In this document: positions 1 through 6,600 of the stretch, one piece after another
Layout of the letters: each line of letters begins with the position of its first letter
How positions within the stretch are numbered: the first letter of the stretch is position 1
From: Syntrophales bacterium
Lineage (GTDB): Bacteria > Desulfobacterota > Syntrophia > Syntrophales > UBA2192
Direction of reading: 5' to 3'
Assembly (NCBI GenBank): GCA_025454095.1
Contig: JALOPC010000044.1
Coordinates: forward strand, 1 to 8,699
DNA: 8,699 nucleotides
Notes under the pieces: generated by a model
What the model was told of the DNA's origin: nothing
Database searches by the model: none
Seen by the model: the letters and a program-made list of their open reading frames with translations, nothing else
Made by a program: the position numbers and the translations under genes

Positions 1-41
1 TGTCCTGACCCACCCCGGTTTTTCCCATCCTGCATCGAATT

Positions 42-63
42 CCCGCATCGCCCGGATTGCGGG
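42..63 (+). other. Small hairpin in the leader of the cupin gene
   Basis: CCCGCA at 42-47 can pair with TGCGGG at 58-63 around a 10-base loop, 12 bases upstream of the cupin RBS. It has no T-tract, so it is not an obvious terminator. The rest of 1-88 shows no convincing promoter and no gene. In DNA this GC-rich a 6-bp stem can arise by chance, so a role in translation or mRNA stability is only a guess. Confidence 0.25.
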
Positions 64-88
64 GCGGCGTCGACGAAGGAGGGCTTCC

Positions 89-466
89 ATGGAATCCAGG
101 TATTTTATCCGGCCCGAGGACGTACCGGCCTACAGCCCCAAGAACCATGTGGGAACGCAGAACCGGCGCCTCATCGGCCCCGACAACGGCGCAAAGAATC
201 TCGAAGTCGTCCTCGGCGTCCTCGAGAAAGGCCCCGGCGCCCTTCCGCACGTCCACCCCGGTCTCGAGCAGGTCTGCTACATCCTCGAGGGGCGGGCGCA
301 TGTCGAAGTGGCGGGCTACAAGCGCGACATCGGGCCCGGCGAGTGCTGCTTCTTCCCCGCCGGCGAGCCCCACATTTTCGCCGTCGTGAGCGACGAACCG
401 GTGAAGGTCCTCGTGATCTACTCGCCGCCCTACTGCGAAAACCCCCGGCAAGCCGTCCGCGCCTGA
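89..466 (+). CDS. Small single-domain cupin protein
   Basis: This 125-residue protein is a one-domain cupin, a small beta-barrel that usually binds a metal ion. Cupin motif 1 is seen as H54-V-H56-P-G-L-E60-Q61 followed by YILEG (64-68). Motif 2 is G84-x5-P90-x-G92-x2-H95. The likely metal ligands are H54, H56, E60 or Q61, and H95. The usual Asn at the end of motif 2 is Val99 here. There is no signal peptide, so it is probably cytoplasmic. The start is set by AAGGAGG at 76-82, six bases before the ATG. It is the first gene of the cluster and ends 28 bases before the CoA-transferase, so co-transcription is likely. Small cupins include isomerases, dioxygenases, decarboxylases and ligand sensors; nothing here separates these, and the link to the CoA-transferase substrate is inferred from position only. 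Confidence 0.88.
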   Translation: MESRYFIRPEDVPAYSPKNHVGTQNRRLIGPDNGAKNLEVVLGVLEKGPGALPHVHPGLEQVCYILEGRAHVEVAGYKRDIGPGECCFFPAGEPHIFAVVSDEPVKVLVIYSPPYCENPRQAVRA

Positions 467-494
467 TCGACGCGGGGCGAAGGAGGTGTGAGGG

Positions 495-1712
495 ATGGCG
501 GAGACAACCATGCAGCGCGCGCTCGAGGGGATCCGCGTCGTCGACCTCACGACGATCGTGATGGGGCCCTACGCCACCCAGATCCTGGGCGACTTCGGCG
601 CCGACGTGATCAAGGTGGAGGCGCCCCCCGGGGGCGATCCCCTGCGCTTCGCCGGCCCGTCGCGCACGAAGGGCATGGGGCCGCTCTTTCTGCAGCTCAA
701 CCGCAACAAGCGCAGCATCCTGCTGGACCTCAAGAAGCCCGAGGGCCTCGAAGCGATGCTCCGCCTGTGCCAGAAGGCCGACGTGCTGGCCTACAACGTC
801 CGGCCCCAGGCCATGGAGAGGCTGGGCCTGGGCTACGAACAGCTCCGCAGGCTCAACCCCGGGGTGATCTACGCCGGCATGTTCGGCTTCGGGCGCGGCG
901 GCCCCTACGCGGCGCAGCCCGCCTACGACGACCTCATCCAGGGCATGACCGGCTACTCCGCGACCTTCGCGCAGATGTCGGGAGACGTGCCGCGCTACAT
1001 CCCCGTCAACTTCTGCGACCGCACCACGGGGATCTACGCCGTCGGCGCCGTCACGGCCGCCCTGTTTCACCGCGAGCGCACGGGCGAGGGCCAGGCCATC
1101 GACATCCCCATGTTCGAGACCATGGCGCAGTTCATCCTGGGCGACAACCTCTACGGCGAGACGTTCGTTCCCGCCCTGGGACCCACGGGGTATGTCCGGA
1201 TCCTCGCGCCCGAGCGCAGGCCCTACGCGACGAAGGACGGCTACGTCTGCGCCGTCATCTACACCGACAGGCACTGGGAGACGTTTTTCGCCCTGGCCGG
1301 CAGGGCCGACGAATTCCGCGTCACCCCGCGGTACCGGACCCTGACGGCCCGCACGGGGTGCATCAACGAACTCTACGGGCTGGCGGCGGAGATCTTCCGG
1401 ACGCGCGCCACGGCCGAGTGGCTCGGGCTGCTGACGGCCGCCGACATCCCCGTCGCCCCCCTGCACACCCTGGATTCGCTGCTGCAGGACCCCCACCTTC
1501 TCGCCACGGATTTCTACCGGGTCCTGGATCACCCCAGCGAGGGGAAGATCCGGCTGATGCGATCTCCCACCGAGTGGTCCGCGACACCGGCGGAGATCCG
1601 GCGCCTGCCGCCGCGCCCCGGGGAGCACAGCGCGGAGATCCTGGGCGAGCTGGGGTACAGCGGCAAGGAAATATCGGCACTGTTCGACCGACGGGTCACC
1701 CAGGCCGGTTGA
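495..1712 (+). CDS. Class III CoA-transferase (CaiB/BaiF family)
   Basis: This 405-residue protein has the usual length of a family III CoA-transferase, which moves CoA from an acyl-CoA donor to a free carboxylic acid. The N-terminus has the family signature: LEGIRVVDLT (10-19), GPYATQILGDFGADVIKVE (24-42) and G-G-D-P-L-R (46-51). D175 in the NFCDRTTG stretch (172-179) is the likely catalytic aspartate that forms the acyl-enzyme anhydride. It is followed by the typical RERTGEGQAIDIPMFE (193-208). No signal peptide is seen, so it is cytoplasmic. AGGAGGT at 481-487 lies seven bases before the ATG. Relatives act on carnitine, formate/oxalate, benzylsuccinate, phenyllactate and other acids, and sequence reading alone cannot choose among them. 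As a single gene it is probably a homodimer, unlike two-subunit members such as BbsEF. The TRAP genes downstream suggest it activates an imported acid. Confidence 0.93.
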   Translation: MAETTMQRALEGIRVVDLTTIVMGPYATQILGDFGADVIKVEAPPGGDPLRFAGPSRTKGMGPLFLQLNRNKRSILLDLKKPEGLEAMLRLCQKADVLAYNVRPQAMERLGLGYEQLRRLNPGVIYAGMFGFGRGGPYAAQPAYDDLIQGMTGYSATFAQMSGDVPRYIPVNFCDRTTGIYAVGAVTAALFHRERTGEGQAIDIPMFETMAQFILGDNLYGETFVPALGPTGYVRILAPERRPYATKDGYVCAVIYTDRHWETFFALAGRADEFRVTPRYRTLTARTGCINELYGLAAEIFRTRATAEWLGLLTAADIPVAPLHTLDSLLQDPHLLATDFYRVLDHPSEGKIRLMRSPTEWSATPAEIRRLPPRPGEHSAEILGELGYSGKEISALFDRRVTQAG

Positions 1713-1722
1713 GGCGGCCCCG

Positions 1723-1743
1723 CGCACCGGGCGACCGGGTGCG
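1723..1743 (+). other. Hairpin with GCGA tetraloop between CoA-transferase and dctP1
   Basis: CGCACCGG (1723-1730) can pair with CCGGGTGCG (1735-1743), giving eight pairs with one bulged G (1737) around a GCGA loop, which fits the stable GNRA class. It sits in the 72-base gap after the CoA-transferase stop. No T-run follows, so it looks more like an mRNA processing or stability element than an intrinsic terminator. Function is inferred. Confidence 0.4.
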
Positions 1744-1784
1744 GCCTGCCGCCGGGCACAACGGATGAGAAAAGGAGGCACGGC

Positions 1785-2834
1785 ATGAAGAGCAGCACGA
1801 TCGCGCGCGTCGCATGTCTGGCGGCCCTGGCCGCCGCCCTGGTCGCGGGCCCCGCACCCGAGGCGCCGGCGCAGAGCGTCATCGCCATCAAGGTGGCCGA
1901 CGGCCTGCCGGCCGGGCACGTCCAGGTGGTCGAGGGGCTCGCCCCCTTCATGAAGGAGGTCGAGGCGAGGACGAAGGGGCGGGTGAAGTTCACCCATTAC
2001 ACCTCGGGGCAGCTGGGCAAGCAGAACGACATGCTGGACATCCTCAAGAGCGGGGTGGCCGACATGGCCTACATCGGCCCGAGCTACTTCGCGGGGAAGA
2101 TGCCCCTGAGCGGCGTCTTCGAGATGCCGCAGGCCTACCCCAGCGCCGCGGCGGCCTGCGAGGCCTACTGGCAGATGTCGGTCCACGGCATCCTCGCCAA
2201 GGAGGAGTGGGGCAAGCACAACGTCTTTCCCGTCCTCTCGCTGTCCTATGCCCCCTACGAGATCTTCAACAGCAAAAAGCCGGCCCGCGTGCCCGCCGAC
2301 TTCAAGGGCATGAAGCTCCGCACGGCCGGGGGCACCCAGGACCTGACGGTTCGCTCCTTCGGGGCCGTCTCCATCTTCAAGACGCCCCAGGAGCTCTACG
2401 AGGCGGCCCAGCGGGGCGTCGTCGACGGGGCCCTGTTCCCCGTCGAGGCGATCGCCTCCTACAAGCTCCAGGAGGTCTTCAAGTACGCCACCCGCGGCGC
2501 CGACGTGACCGGTTTCGTCATGGCCTACGCCGTCAACGGCAAGACCTGGCGCGCCCTGCCCGAGGACATCAGGAAGATCTTCCTGGACGTCGGCCTCGAG
2601 CAGACGCGCAAGTTCGGGAAGGCCGCCGACCGCAAGTCCACGGAGCTCTACGCGCAGTACCAGAAGGCCGGCATGCAGGTCGCCGTCCTGACGCCGCAGG
2701 AGCAGGCCGCCTGGGTCCAGGCCACGGCCGCCGTGGAAAAGGAATGGGTGGACAACCTCGAGAAGCGCAGGCTGCCCGGCAAGCGCGTCCTCGAGGAGTT
2801 CAAGAAGACCATGAGCGCCCTGAAGAAGAAGTAA
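1785..2834 (+). CDS. dctP: TRAP transporter substrate-binding protein DctP (system 1)
   Basis: This 349-residue periplasmic binding protein of the DctP family captures an organic acid and delivers it to the QM membrane complex. The N-terminus is a Sec signal peptide: a short basic start, a hydrophobic Ala/Leu/Val core (about 9-22) and a likely cut after A27-P-A29. Family hallmarks are ADFKGMKLRTAGG (171-183), where R179 is the conserved arginine that normally binds the substrate carboxylate, and YEAAQRGVVDGALFP (205-219). LPAGH at 41-45 and GQLGKQNDMLDILKSGVADM (75-94) are also typical. The start is fixed by AAAAGGAGG about six bases upstream. Q and M subunits follow in order. The ligand is probably a carboxylic acid, but whether dicarboxylate, keto acid or aromatic acid cannot be read. 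It differs clearly from the second binding protein at 4908. Confidence 0.95.
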   Translation: MKSSTIARVACLAALAAALVAGPAPEAPAQSVIAIKVADGLPAGHVQVVEGLAPFMKEVEARTKGRVKFTHYTSGQLGKQNDMLDILKSGVADMAYIGPSYFAGKMPLSGVFEMPQAYPSAAAACEAYWQMSVHGILAKEEWGKHNVFPVLSLSYAPYEIFNSKKPARVPADFKGMKLRTAGGTQDLTVRSFGAVSIFKTPQELYEAAQRGVVDGALFPVEAIASYKLQEVFKYATRGADVTGFVMAYAVNGKTWRALPEDIRKIFLDVGLEQTRKFGKAADRKSTELYAQYQKAGMQVAVLTPQEQAAWVQATAAVEKEWVDNLEKRRLPGKRVLEEFKKTMSALKKK

Positions 2835-2864
2835 GGCGGCTTCAGGGCCGGCATCCCGGCGCCC

Positions 2865-2886
2865 CGGCGCGCCCCCCCACGCGCCG
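2865..2886 (+). other. GC hairpin in the dctP1-dctQ1 gap
   Basis: CGGCGCG (2865-2871) is a perfect inverted match to CGCGCCG (2880-2886), with an eight-base C-rich loop. It lies 30 bases after the dctP1 stop in the longest gap of the cluster (116 bases). There is no T-tract. Hairpins in this position are known in transporter operons to protect the upstream mRNA segment, so that the binding protein is made in excess over the membrane subunits. That role is inferred here. The same gap has a GGCGCGCC-centred palindrome at 2916-2925. Confidence 0.42.
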
Positions 2887-2950
2887 CGGGCGGCCGGGTC
2901 TTCCGGGCATCGAGCCGGCGCGCCGCATCGCCGGCAAGGGGAACGGGATC

Positions 2951-3484
2951 GTGGAAAAACCGCGTGTGTCAGGGTTCAGCGGGGCCATGGGCCTCCTGGA
3001 AACGCTGCTGATCCGGGTGGCCGGCCTCGTCCTGCTCGTGCTCGCCGGGCTGACGACGGCCGACGCCCTGGGGAGGTATCTCCTCAACTCGCCCATCCCC
3101 GGCACGGGGGAGATCATCGAGGACTACTTCATGATCGCCCTGATCTTCCTGCCCCTGAGCTACTCCTTCATGCAGGAGGGGCACGTGCACGTGACGATGA
3201 TCGAGCGCTACTTCCCCGGCGGCGTGAAGCGTATCGTCGGCAAGGTGAATCTCCTGCTGAGCTTCGCGCTCTTCGCCCTGATCGCCCTGGCGGGATGGGA
3301 GCGCTTCGTCGAGGCCTGGCGGATCGACGAGATCTCGACGAGTTCCGTGGGCTACCCCATGTGGCCCTGCTACCTCATGGTCCCGATCGGCTGCGGCCTG
3401 CTGTGCCTGCGCATCGCCCAGGTCTTCCTCGGGCGGGCGCAAAAGGGGCACGCCGCGACACCCGACGAGGACCGGGTCGCCTGA
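2951..3484 (+). CDS. dctQ: TRAP transporter small membrane subunit DctQ (system 1)
   Basis: This 177-residue protein is the four-helix small permease subunit that pairs with DctM. Hydrophobic segments lie at about 19-39, 54-74, 99-119 and 136-158. Family marks include ADALGRYLLNSPIPGTGE (37-54) and GHVHVTMIE (77-85), then DEISTSSVGYP (126-136) before the last helix, a stretch also found in the second Q protein (DEVSTGGVRWP). The start chosen is GTG at 2951, preceded by AAGGGGA (2936-2942) with an eight-base gap. An in-frame ATG at 2987 would give 165 residues, but its upstream RBS is poorer. The frame stays open upstream through dctP1; that stretch is a shadow of dctP1, not a fusion. It is followed after 60 bases by dctM1. 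Confidence 0.9.
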   Translation: MEKPRVSGFSGAMGLLETLLIRVAGLVLLVLAGLTTADALGRYLLNSPIPGTGEIIEDYFMIALIFLPLSYSFMQEGHVHVTMIERYFPGGVKRIVGKVNLLLSFALFALIALAGWERFVEAWRIDEISTSSVGYPMWPCYLMVPIGCGLLCLRIAQVFLGRAQKGHAATPDEDRVA

Positions 3485-3495
3485 ACGGACATCTT

Positions 3496-3522
3496 CCGGC
3501 CCCTTGGATCCCGCGGGGCCGG
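3496..3522 (+). other. Hairpin in the dctQ1-dctM1 gap
   Basis: CCGGCCCC (3496-3503) and GGGGCCGG (3515-3522) form a perfect eight-base-pair stem with an 11-base loop. It begins 12 bases after the dctQ1 stop and ends shortly before the dctM1 RBS. No T-run follows, so termination is unlikely. It may slow RNA decay or set the Q to M ratio. The second system has no gap here. Confidence 0.45.
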
Positions 3523-3544
3523 CGCGAGGAAAGGAAGAGAGGAC

Positions 3545-4843
3545 ATGCCGGACCAGCTGATCATGGCGCTGCCCCTGATCGGGATGATCGTCCTGATTGC
3601 GATCGGGATGCCCGTGGCCTTCGCCATGGGCGTCAGCGGCGCCGTGGGGATCTACTTCATGGGCGGCTTCGACGGCATGATGGGCATCCTGGCGACCTCT
3701 CCCTACCGCACGGCGGCCTCCTACACGCTCACGACGGTGCCGCTGTTCATCCTGATGGCCGAGTTCATCGTCAAGTCCGAGATCGTCCACGAGATCTTCG
3801 AGGCGGGCTACAAGTGGCTGGGGCACCTGCCGGGCGGGGTGGCCATCGCCACGGTCATGGCCGACGCGGGCTTCGGGGCCATGTGCGGCTCCTCCACGGC
3901 CGCCGCGGCCGCCATGTCCTCCGTGGCCATCCCCCAGATGAAACGCCTGAAATACAAGGACTCCCTCTCCGGGGGCGTCGTGGCCGTCGCGGGGACGCTG
4001 GCGATCATGATCCCCCCGAGCATCGTCTTCATCATCTACGGCTCCGTGACGGAGACCTCCATCGGCAAGCTGCTCATCGCGGGGATCCTGCCGGGCGTGC
4101 TCACCGCCCTGGCCTACGCCGCGGCCATCTACGTCTGGGTGAAACTGGACCCCTCCGTCTCCCCGCCGCAGACGGCCTGGTCCTGGTCCGAGCGGATCCA
4201 CTCGCTGCGCTACGTCTGGCCCATGATCGTCCTGTTCGCCGTCGTCGTCGGCACGATCTACGCGGGGGTGGCCACGCCCACGGAGAGCGCCGCCTTCGGC
4301 GCGACGGCGGCCCTGATCATCGGTCTGGCGCAGGGGAGGCTCGACCGGGAGAAGATCCTCGCGGCCTGCCTGGCCACGATCCGGAGCACCGTCATGATCT
4401 TCGTCCTCATCATCGGGGCGATGATCTTCGGCTACTACATGACCCTCACCCAGATGGCCCAGGACCTCGTCAAGGTCATCGCCGCCTCCAACCTCGACCG
4501 CTGGGTGATCATGGGGGGGCTGGTCGTCCTGTACATCGTGCTGGGCTGCATCCTGGACCAGATCGCGATCCTGCTGCTGACCCTGCCCATCACGTTCCCC
4601 CTGGTCATGTCGCTGGGGTTCGACCCCATCTGGTTCGGGGTGGTCATCACGGCCCTGGCGGAGATCGGGCTCATCACGCCGCCCGTGGGCCTGAACTGCT
4701 TCATCGTCAGCCAGGTCTCCCGGCTCCCCCTGGAGGAGGTGTTCAAGGGCGCCTGCATCCTGCTGATCGGCGAGCTGATCGTGATGGCGCTGCTGATAGG
4801 TTTCCCGGAGATTTCCCTGTGGCTGCCGTCCATGATGCAGTGA
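3545..4843 (+). CDS. dctM: TRAP transporter large permease DctM (system 1)
   Basis: This 432-residue inner-membrane protein is the transport subunit of a TRAP carrier, driven by a sodium or proton gradient and not by ATP. It is hydrophobic throughout, with about 12 expected membrane segments plus re-entrant loops. Family motifs are VPLFILMAEF (65-74), CGSSTAAAAAM (114-124), MIPPSIVFIIYG (155-166), GVATPTESAAFGA (241-253), LGCILDQ (333-339), and ITPPVGLN (377-384), ending in FPEISLWLP. Length fits unfused DctM; Q is a separate gene just upstream. A purine-rich AAGGAAGAGAGGA upstream of the ATG serves as RBS. It should form the QM complex with the product of 2951-3484 and take substrate from the binding protein at 1785-2834. 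Confidence 0.95.
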   Translation: MPDQLIMALPLIGMIVLIAIGMPVAFAMGVSGAVGIYFMGGFDGMMGILATSPYRTAASYTLTTVPLFILMAEFIVKSEIVHEIFEAGYKWLGHLPGGVAIATVMADAGFGAMCGSSTAAAAAMSSVAIPQMKRLKYKDSLSGGVVAVAGTLAIMIPPSIVFIIYGSVTETSIGKLLIAGILPGVLTALAYAAAIYVWVKLDPSVSPPQTAWSWSERIHSLRYVWPMIVLFAVVVGTIYAGVATPTESAAFGATAALIIGLAQGRLDREKILAACLATIRSTVMIFVLIIGAMIFGYYMTLTQMAQDLVKVIAASNLDRWVIMGGLVVLYIVLGCILDQIAILLLTLPITFPLVMSLGFDPIWFGVVITALAEIGLITPPVGLNCFIVSQVSRLPLEEVFKGACILLIGELIVMALLIGFPEISLWLPSMMQ

Positions 4844-4849
4844 GGGCGC

Positions 4850-4879
4850 TTGCAGGGGCCCGTGCGAATATGCGATACA
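4850..4879 (+). promoter_or_regulatory. Possible internal promoter ahead of the second TRAP system
   Basis: The 64-base gap between dctM1 and dctP2 has an A/T-richer patch (GAATATGCGATACA, 4866-4879) unusual for this region. A weak -35-like TTGCAG (4850-4855) is followed 18 bases later by GATACA (4874-4879) with an upstream TG (4871-4872) as in extended -10 elements. Each hexamer matches the sigma-70 consensus at only three of six positions. No hairpin is seen in this gap, unlike most others in the cluster. It could let the second system be transcribed on its own; this is a weak call. Confidence 0.25.
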
Positions 4880-4907
4880 CCGGTGCCGGAAAAAAGGAGG
4901 TAGAGAC

Positions 4908-5963
4908 ATGAAACGCATTTTCATCGTTGTGGCCGCGATCGCGCTGGCCGCCCTCGCGGGCGCGCCCGCCGCGACGGCGCAGGACAAGCCCTTCACCCTG
5001 ATCTACGAATCGGTCTACCCGAAGGGCCACATGCGCTTTCTCGTGGTGGAGGAGATGCTGGACCGGATCGAGGCCGGCTCGAAGGGCCGCATCAAGTTCG
5101 ACCGCCACTACGGCGAGCCCGTGAGCCAGAAGGAAGCCCTGAGCGCCCTGACCCGCGGGGCCATCGACGTGCTGGTGGCCTATCCCACCTACTACGACGG
5201 CAAGATCGCCATCGGCGACTGGATGCAGCTGCCCGCGAATTTCCGCAGCTGGCAGGACTGCTGGGACCTGACGGTCAACGGCCGCGTGGCCGAGATCATG
5301 GACCGGGTCTACACGAAGAACGCCCGCGTCAAGTACCTTGCCGCCACGCCGGTAGCGCCCTACAACTTCCAGGTCGCCAAGAAGGCCAAGAAGATCCGGA
5401 CGTTCGAGGACTTCAAGGGCATGAAGATCCGCAGCGCCGGCGGCTCGGCCTCGATCGCCATCAAGGCCCTCGGGGCCTCGCCCGTCATGACCATCGGGGG
5501 CGAGTACTACCAGGCCATGCAGAAGGGCGTCGTGGACGCCGGCCTCATGACCACCTACTCGCTCAAGCAGTACCGCCTCTGGGAGGTGGCCGACCAGGTC
5601 GTGGACCCGCCGCTGGTGGGCTACTCGGTGGCATTCATGTGGATGAGCCTCAAGACCTGGGACAAGCTCCCCAAAGACCTGCAGGATCTGGTCATCAAGA
5701 CCGCCCGCTCGAAGGATCTCTGGGAGAAGTGGAACCGGATCTACGACAAGGAGCAGGACGGCCCCATCATCGCCGAGGCGAAGAAGATGGGCGTCGAGTT
5801 CTTCGTCCTGCCCGAGCGGGAGGCCGAGAAGATGTACAAGGCCACCGACAGCGTCTGGGACTGGTACGTCCAGGAGTGCGAGAAGCAGGGCGCGGGGGCC
5901 GAGGCCCGCGAAGTCCGCAAGCTGATCCAGGAACGCTTCCACGCCAAGGGCAAGAAGAAGTAG
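4908..5963 (+). CDS. dctP: TRAP transporter substrate-binding protein DctP (system 2)
   Basis: This 351-residue protein is a second DctP-family periplasmic binding protein. The signal peptide has a Lys-Arg start, a hydrophobic core (about 4-18) and a likely cut after A22-T-A24. The family core EDFKGMKIRSAGG (167-179) carries R175, the expected carboxylate-binding arginine, and YYQAMQKGVVDAGLM (200-214) follows as usual. The mature N-terminus (FTLIYESVYPKGHMRFL) and the segment around 88-110 (VLVAYPTYYDGK, then IGDWMQLPA) differ strongly from the first binding protein, so the two are not a recent duplicate and may bind different ligands. Both share APY before the middle domain (A150-P-Y152 here, A156-P-Y158 there). 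The RBS, AAAAAAGGAGGT just before the ATG, is the strongest in the window. Q and M partners follow. Confidence 0.95.
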   Translation: MKRIFIVVAAIALAALAGAPAATAQDKPFTLIYESVYPKGHMRFLVVEEMLDRIEAGSKGRIKFDRHYGEPVSQKEALSALTRGAIDVLVAYPTYYDGKIAIGDWMQLPANFRSWQDCWDLTVNGRVAEIMDRVYTKNARVKYLAATPVAPYNFQVAKKAKKIRTFEDFKGMKIRSAGGSASIAIKALGASPVMTIGGEYYQAMQKGVVDAGLMTTYSLKQYRLWEVADQVVDPPLVGYSVAFMWMSLKTWDKLPKDLQDLVIKTARSKDLWEKWNRIYDKEQDGPIIAEAKKMGVEFFVLPEREAEKMYKATDSVWDWYVQECEKQGAGAEAREVRKLIQERFHAKGKKK

Positions 5964-5973
5964 CGGGCAAGCC

Positions 5974-6001
5974 CCGGGGGGGGAGCGTCCTTCCCCCCCG
6001 G
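5974..6001 (+). other. GC hairpin in the dctP2-dctQ2 gap
   Basis: CCGGGGGGG (5974-5982) can pair with CCCCCCCGG (5993-6001) in nine G-C pairs with a ten-base loop, starting 11 bases after the dctP2 stop. It occupies the same place as the hairpin after dctP1. No T-run follows. By analogy with other transporter operons it may protect the binding-protein mRNA; that is inference. Confidence 0.45.
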
Positions 6002-6049
6002 CGGCGGCCGCGCGAGCGGTCGCCGGGGAGAATCGGAGAGGATGACGTC

Positions 6050-6598
6050 ATGAGCGTACAGGCCGGTCAGGGTGAGCAGAACCGGGCGGGGGGCCGCATC
6101 GAGTGGGTCTGCCGGCAGACGGGGTGGATCGCGGGAAGCCTGGCCGTGATCATGATGCTCGCGCTGATCCGCGAGGTCGTGGGCCGTTACTTCTTCAACA
6201 AGCCCACGGACTGGGCCGTGGACCTGAACTCCTACCTGCTGGTGATCATGGTCTACCTGGGCGCCGCCTACACGACGTCCATCGACGGCCACGTGCGGGC
6301 CGATTTCCTCTACGCCCGGATCCAGGGGAGGCCCAAGGCCGCGCTGGACGTCTTCATCGACGCCGCCTCCATCTTCTACGTGTCGATCCTGCTGTGGGAG
6401 GGCGGGCTGCTGGCCTGGGAATCGTTTCTCTTCGACGAGGTCTCCACGGGCGGGGTCCGCTGGCCGCTTGCCCCCTTCCAGGCCATGGTGCCGCTGGGGG
6501 CGGCGCTGGTTATCTTCCTGCTGCTGGTGCGGATCGCGCGCAATGTCCGGCTGCTGGCCTCCGGGGGCTCACCCGCCCCCGCGGCGAGGGAGGGATGA
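6050..6598 (+). CDS. dctQ: TRAP transporter small membrane subunit DctQ (system 2)
   Basis: This 182-residue four-helix protein is the small subunit of the second TRAP carrier. Hydrophobic segments lie at about 26-46, 58-76, 98-122 and 138-160. Family features include REVVGRYFFNKPTDW (41-55), DLNSYLLV (58-65), IDGHVRADF (78-86) and DEVSTGGVRWPLAPFQ (129-144). The ATG at 6050 follows GAGAGGA (6035-6041) with an eight-base spacer, and the first hydrophobic segment starts about 25 residues in, as expected. The frame is open far upstream across dctP2, but that part is a shadow. Its stop lies within a few bases of the dctM2 start, so the two are translationally coupled. Confidence 0.91.
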   Translation: MSVQAGQGEQNRAGGRIEWVCRQTGWIAGSLAVIMMLALIREVVGRYFFNKPTDWAVDLNSYLLVIMVYLGAAYTTSIDGHVRADFLYARIQGRPKAALDVFIDAASIFYVSILLWEGGLLAWESFLFDEVSTGGVRWPLAPFQAMVPLGAALVIFLLLVRIARNVRLLASGGSPAPAAREG

Positions 6599-6600
6599 CC

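Noticed and set aside
1..25. CCTGACCC at the window start, resembling CCTGACCC inside the 7953-8049 element
   Set aside because: An eight-base match in GC-rich DNA is too short to claim a shared repeat, and the left context is cut off.
171..2219. 682-codon open frame on the minus strand over the cupin, CoA-transferase and dctP1
   Set aside because: Its product is rich in Arg, Gly, His, Asp and Ala with no family motif, and it lies opposite three clear genes. Long antisense frames are common in GC-rich codon-biased DNA.
2916..2925. CGGCGCGCCG palindrome before dctQ1
   Set aside because: Expected by composition in this GC-rich gap; no sign that it is an operator.
1814..2950. Upstream extension of the dctQ1 frame through dctP1, giving an apparent 556-residue protein
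   Set aside because: The part before 2951 is an off-frame reading of dctP1 and is Arg/Gly-rich. Only the last 177 residues form a real DctQ.
2969..4996. 675-codon minus-strand open frame over dctQ1 and dctM1
   Set aside because: The translation is a low-complexity His/Asp/Gln/Arg/Gly-rich string typical of the reverse reading of hydrophobic membrane-protein codons. It has no RBS or domain.
6043..6050. TGACGTCA palindrome at the dctQ2 start
   Set aside because: An eight-base palindrome over the start codon is readily explained by chance, and there is no second copy or known bacterial operator to match it.
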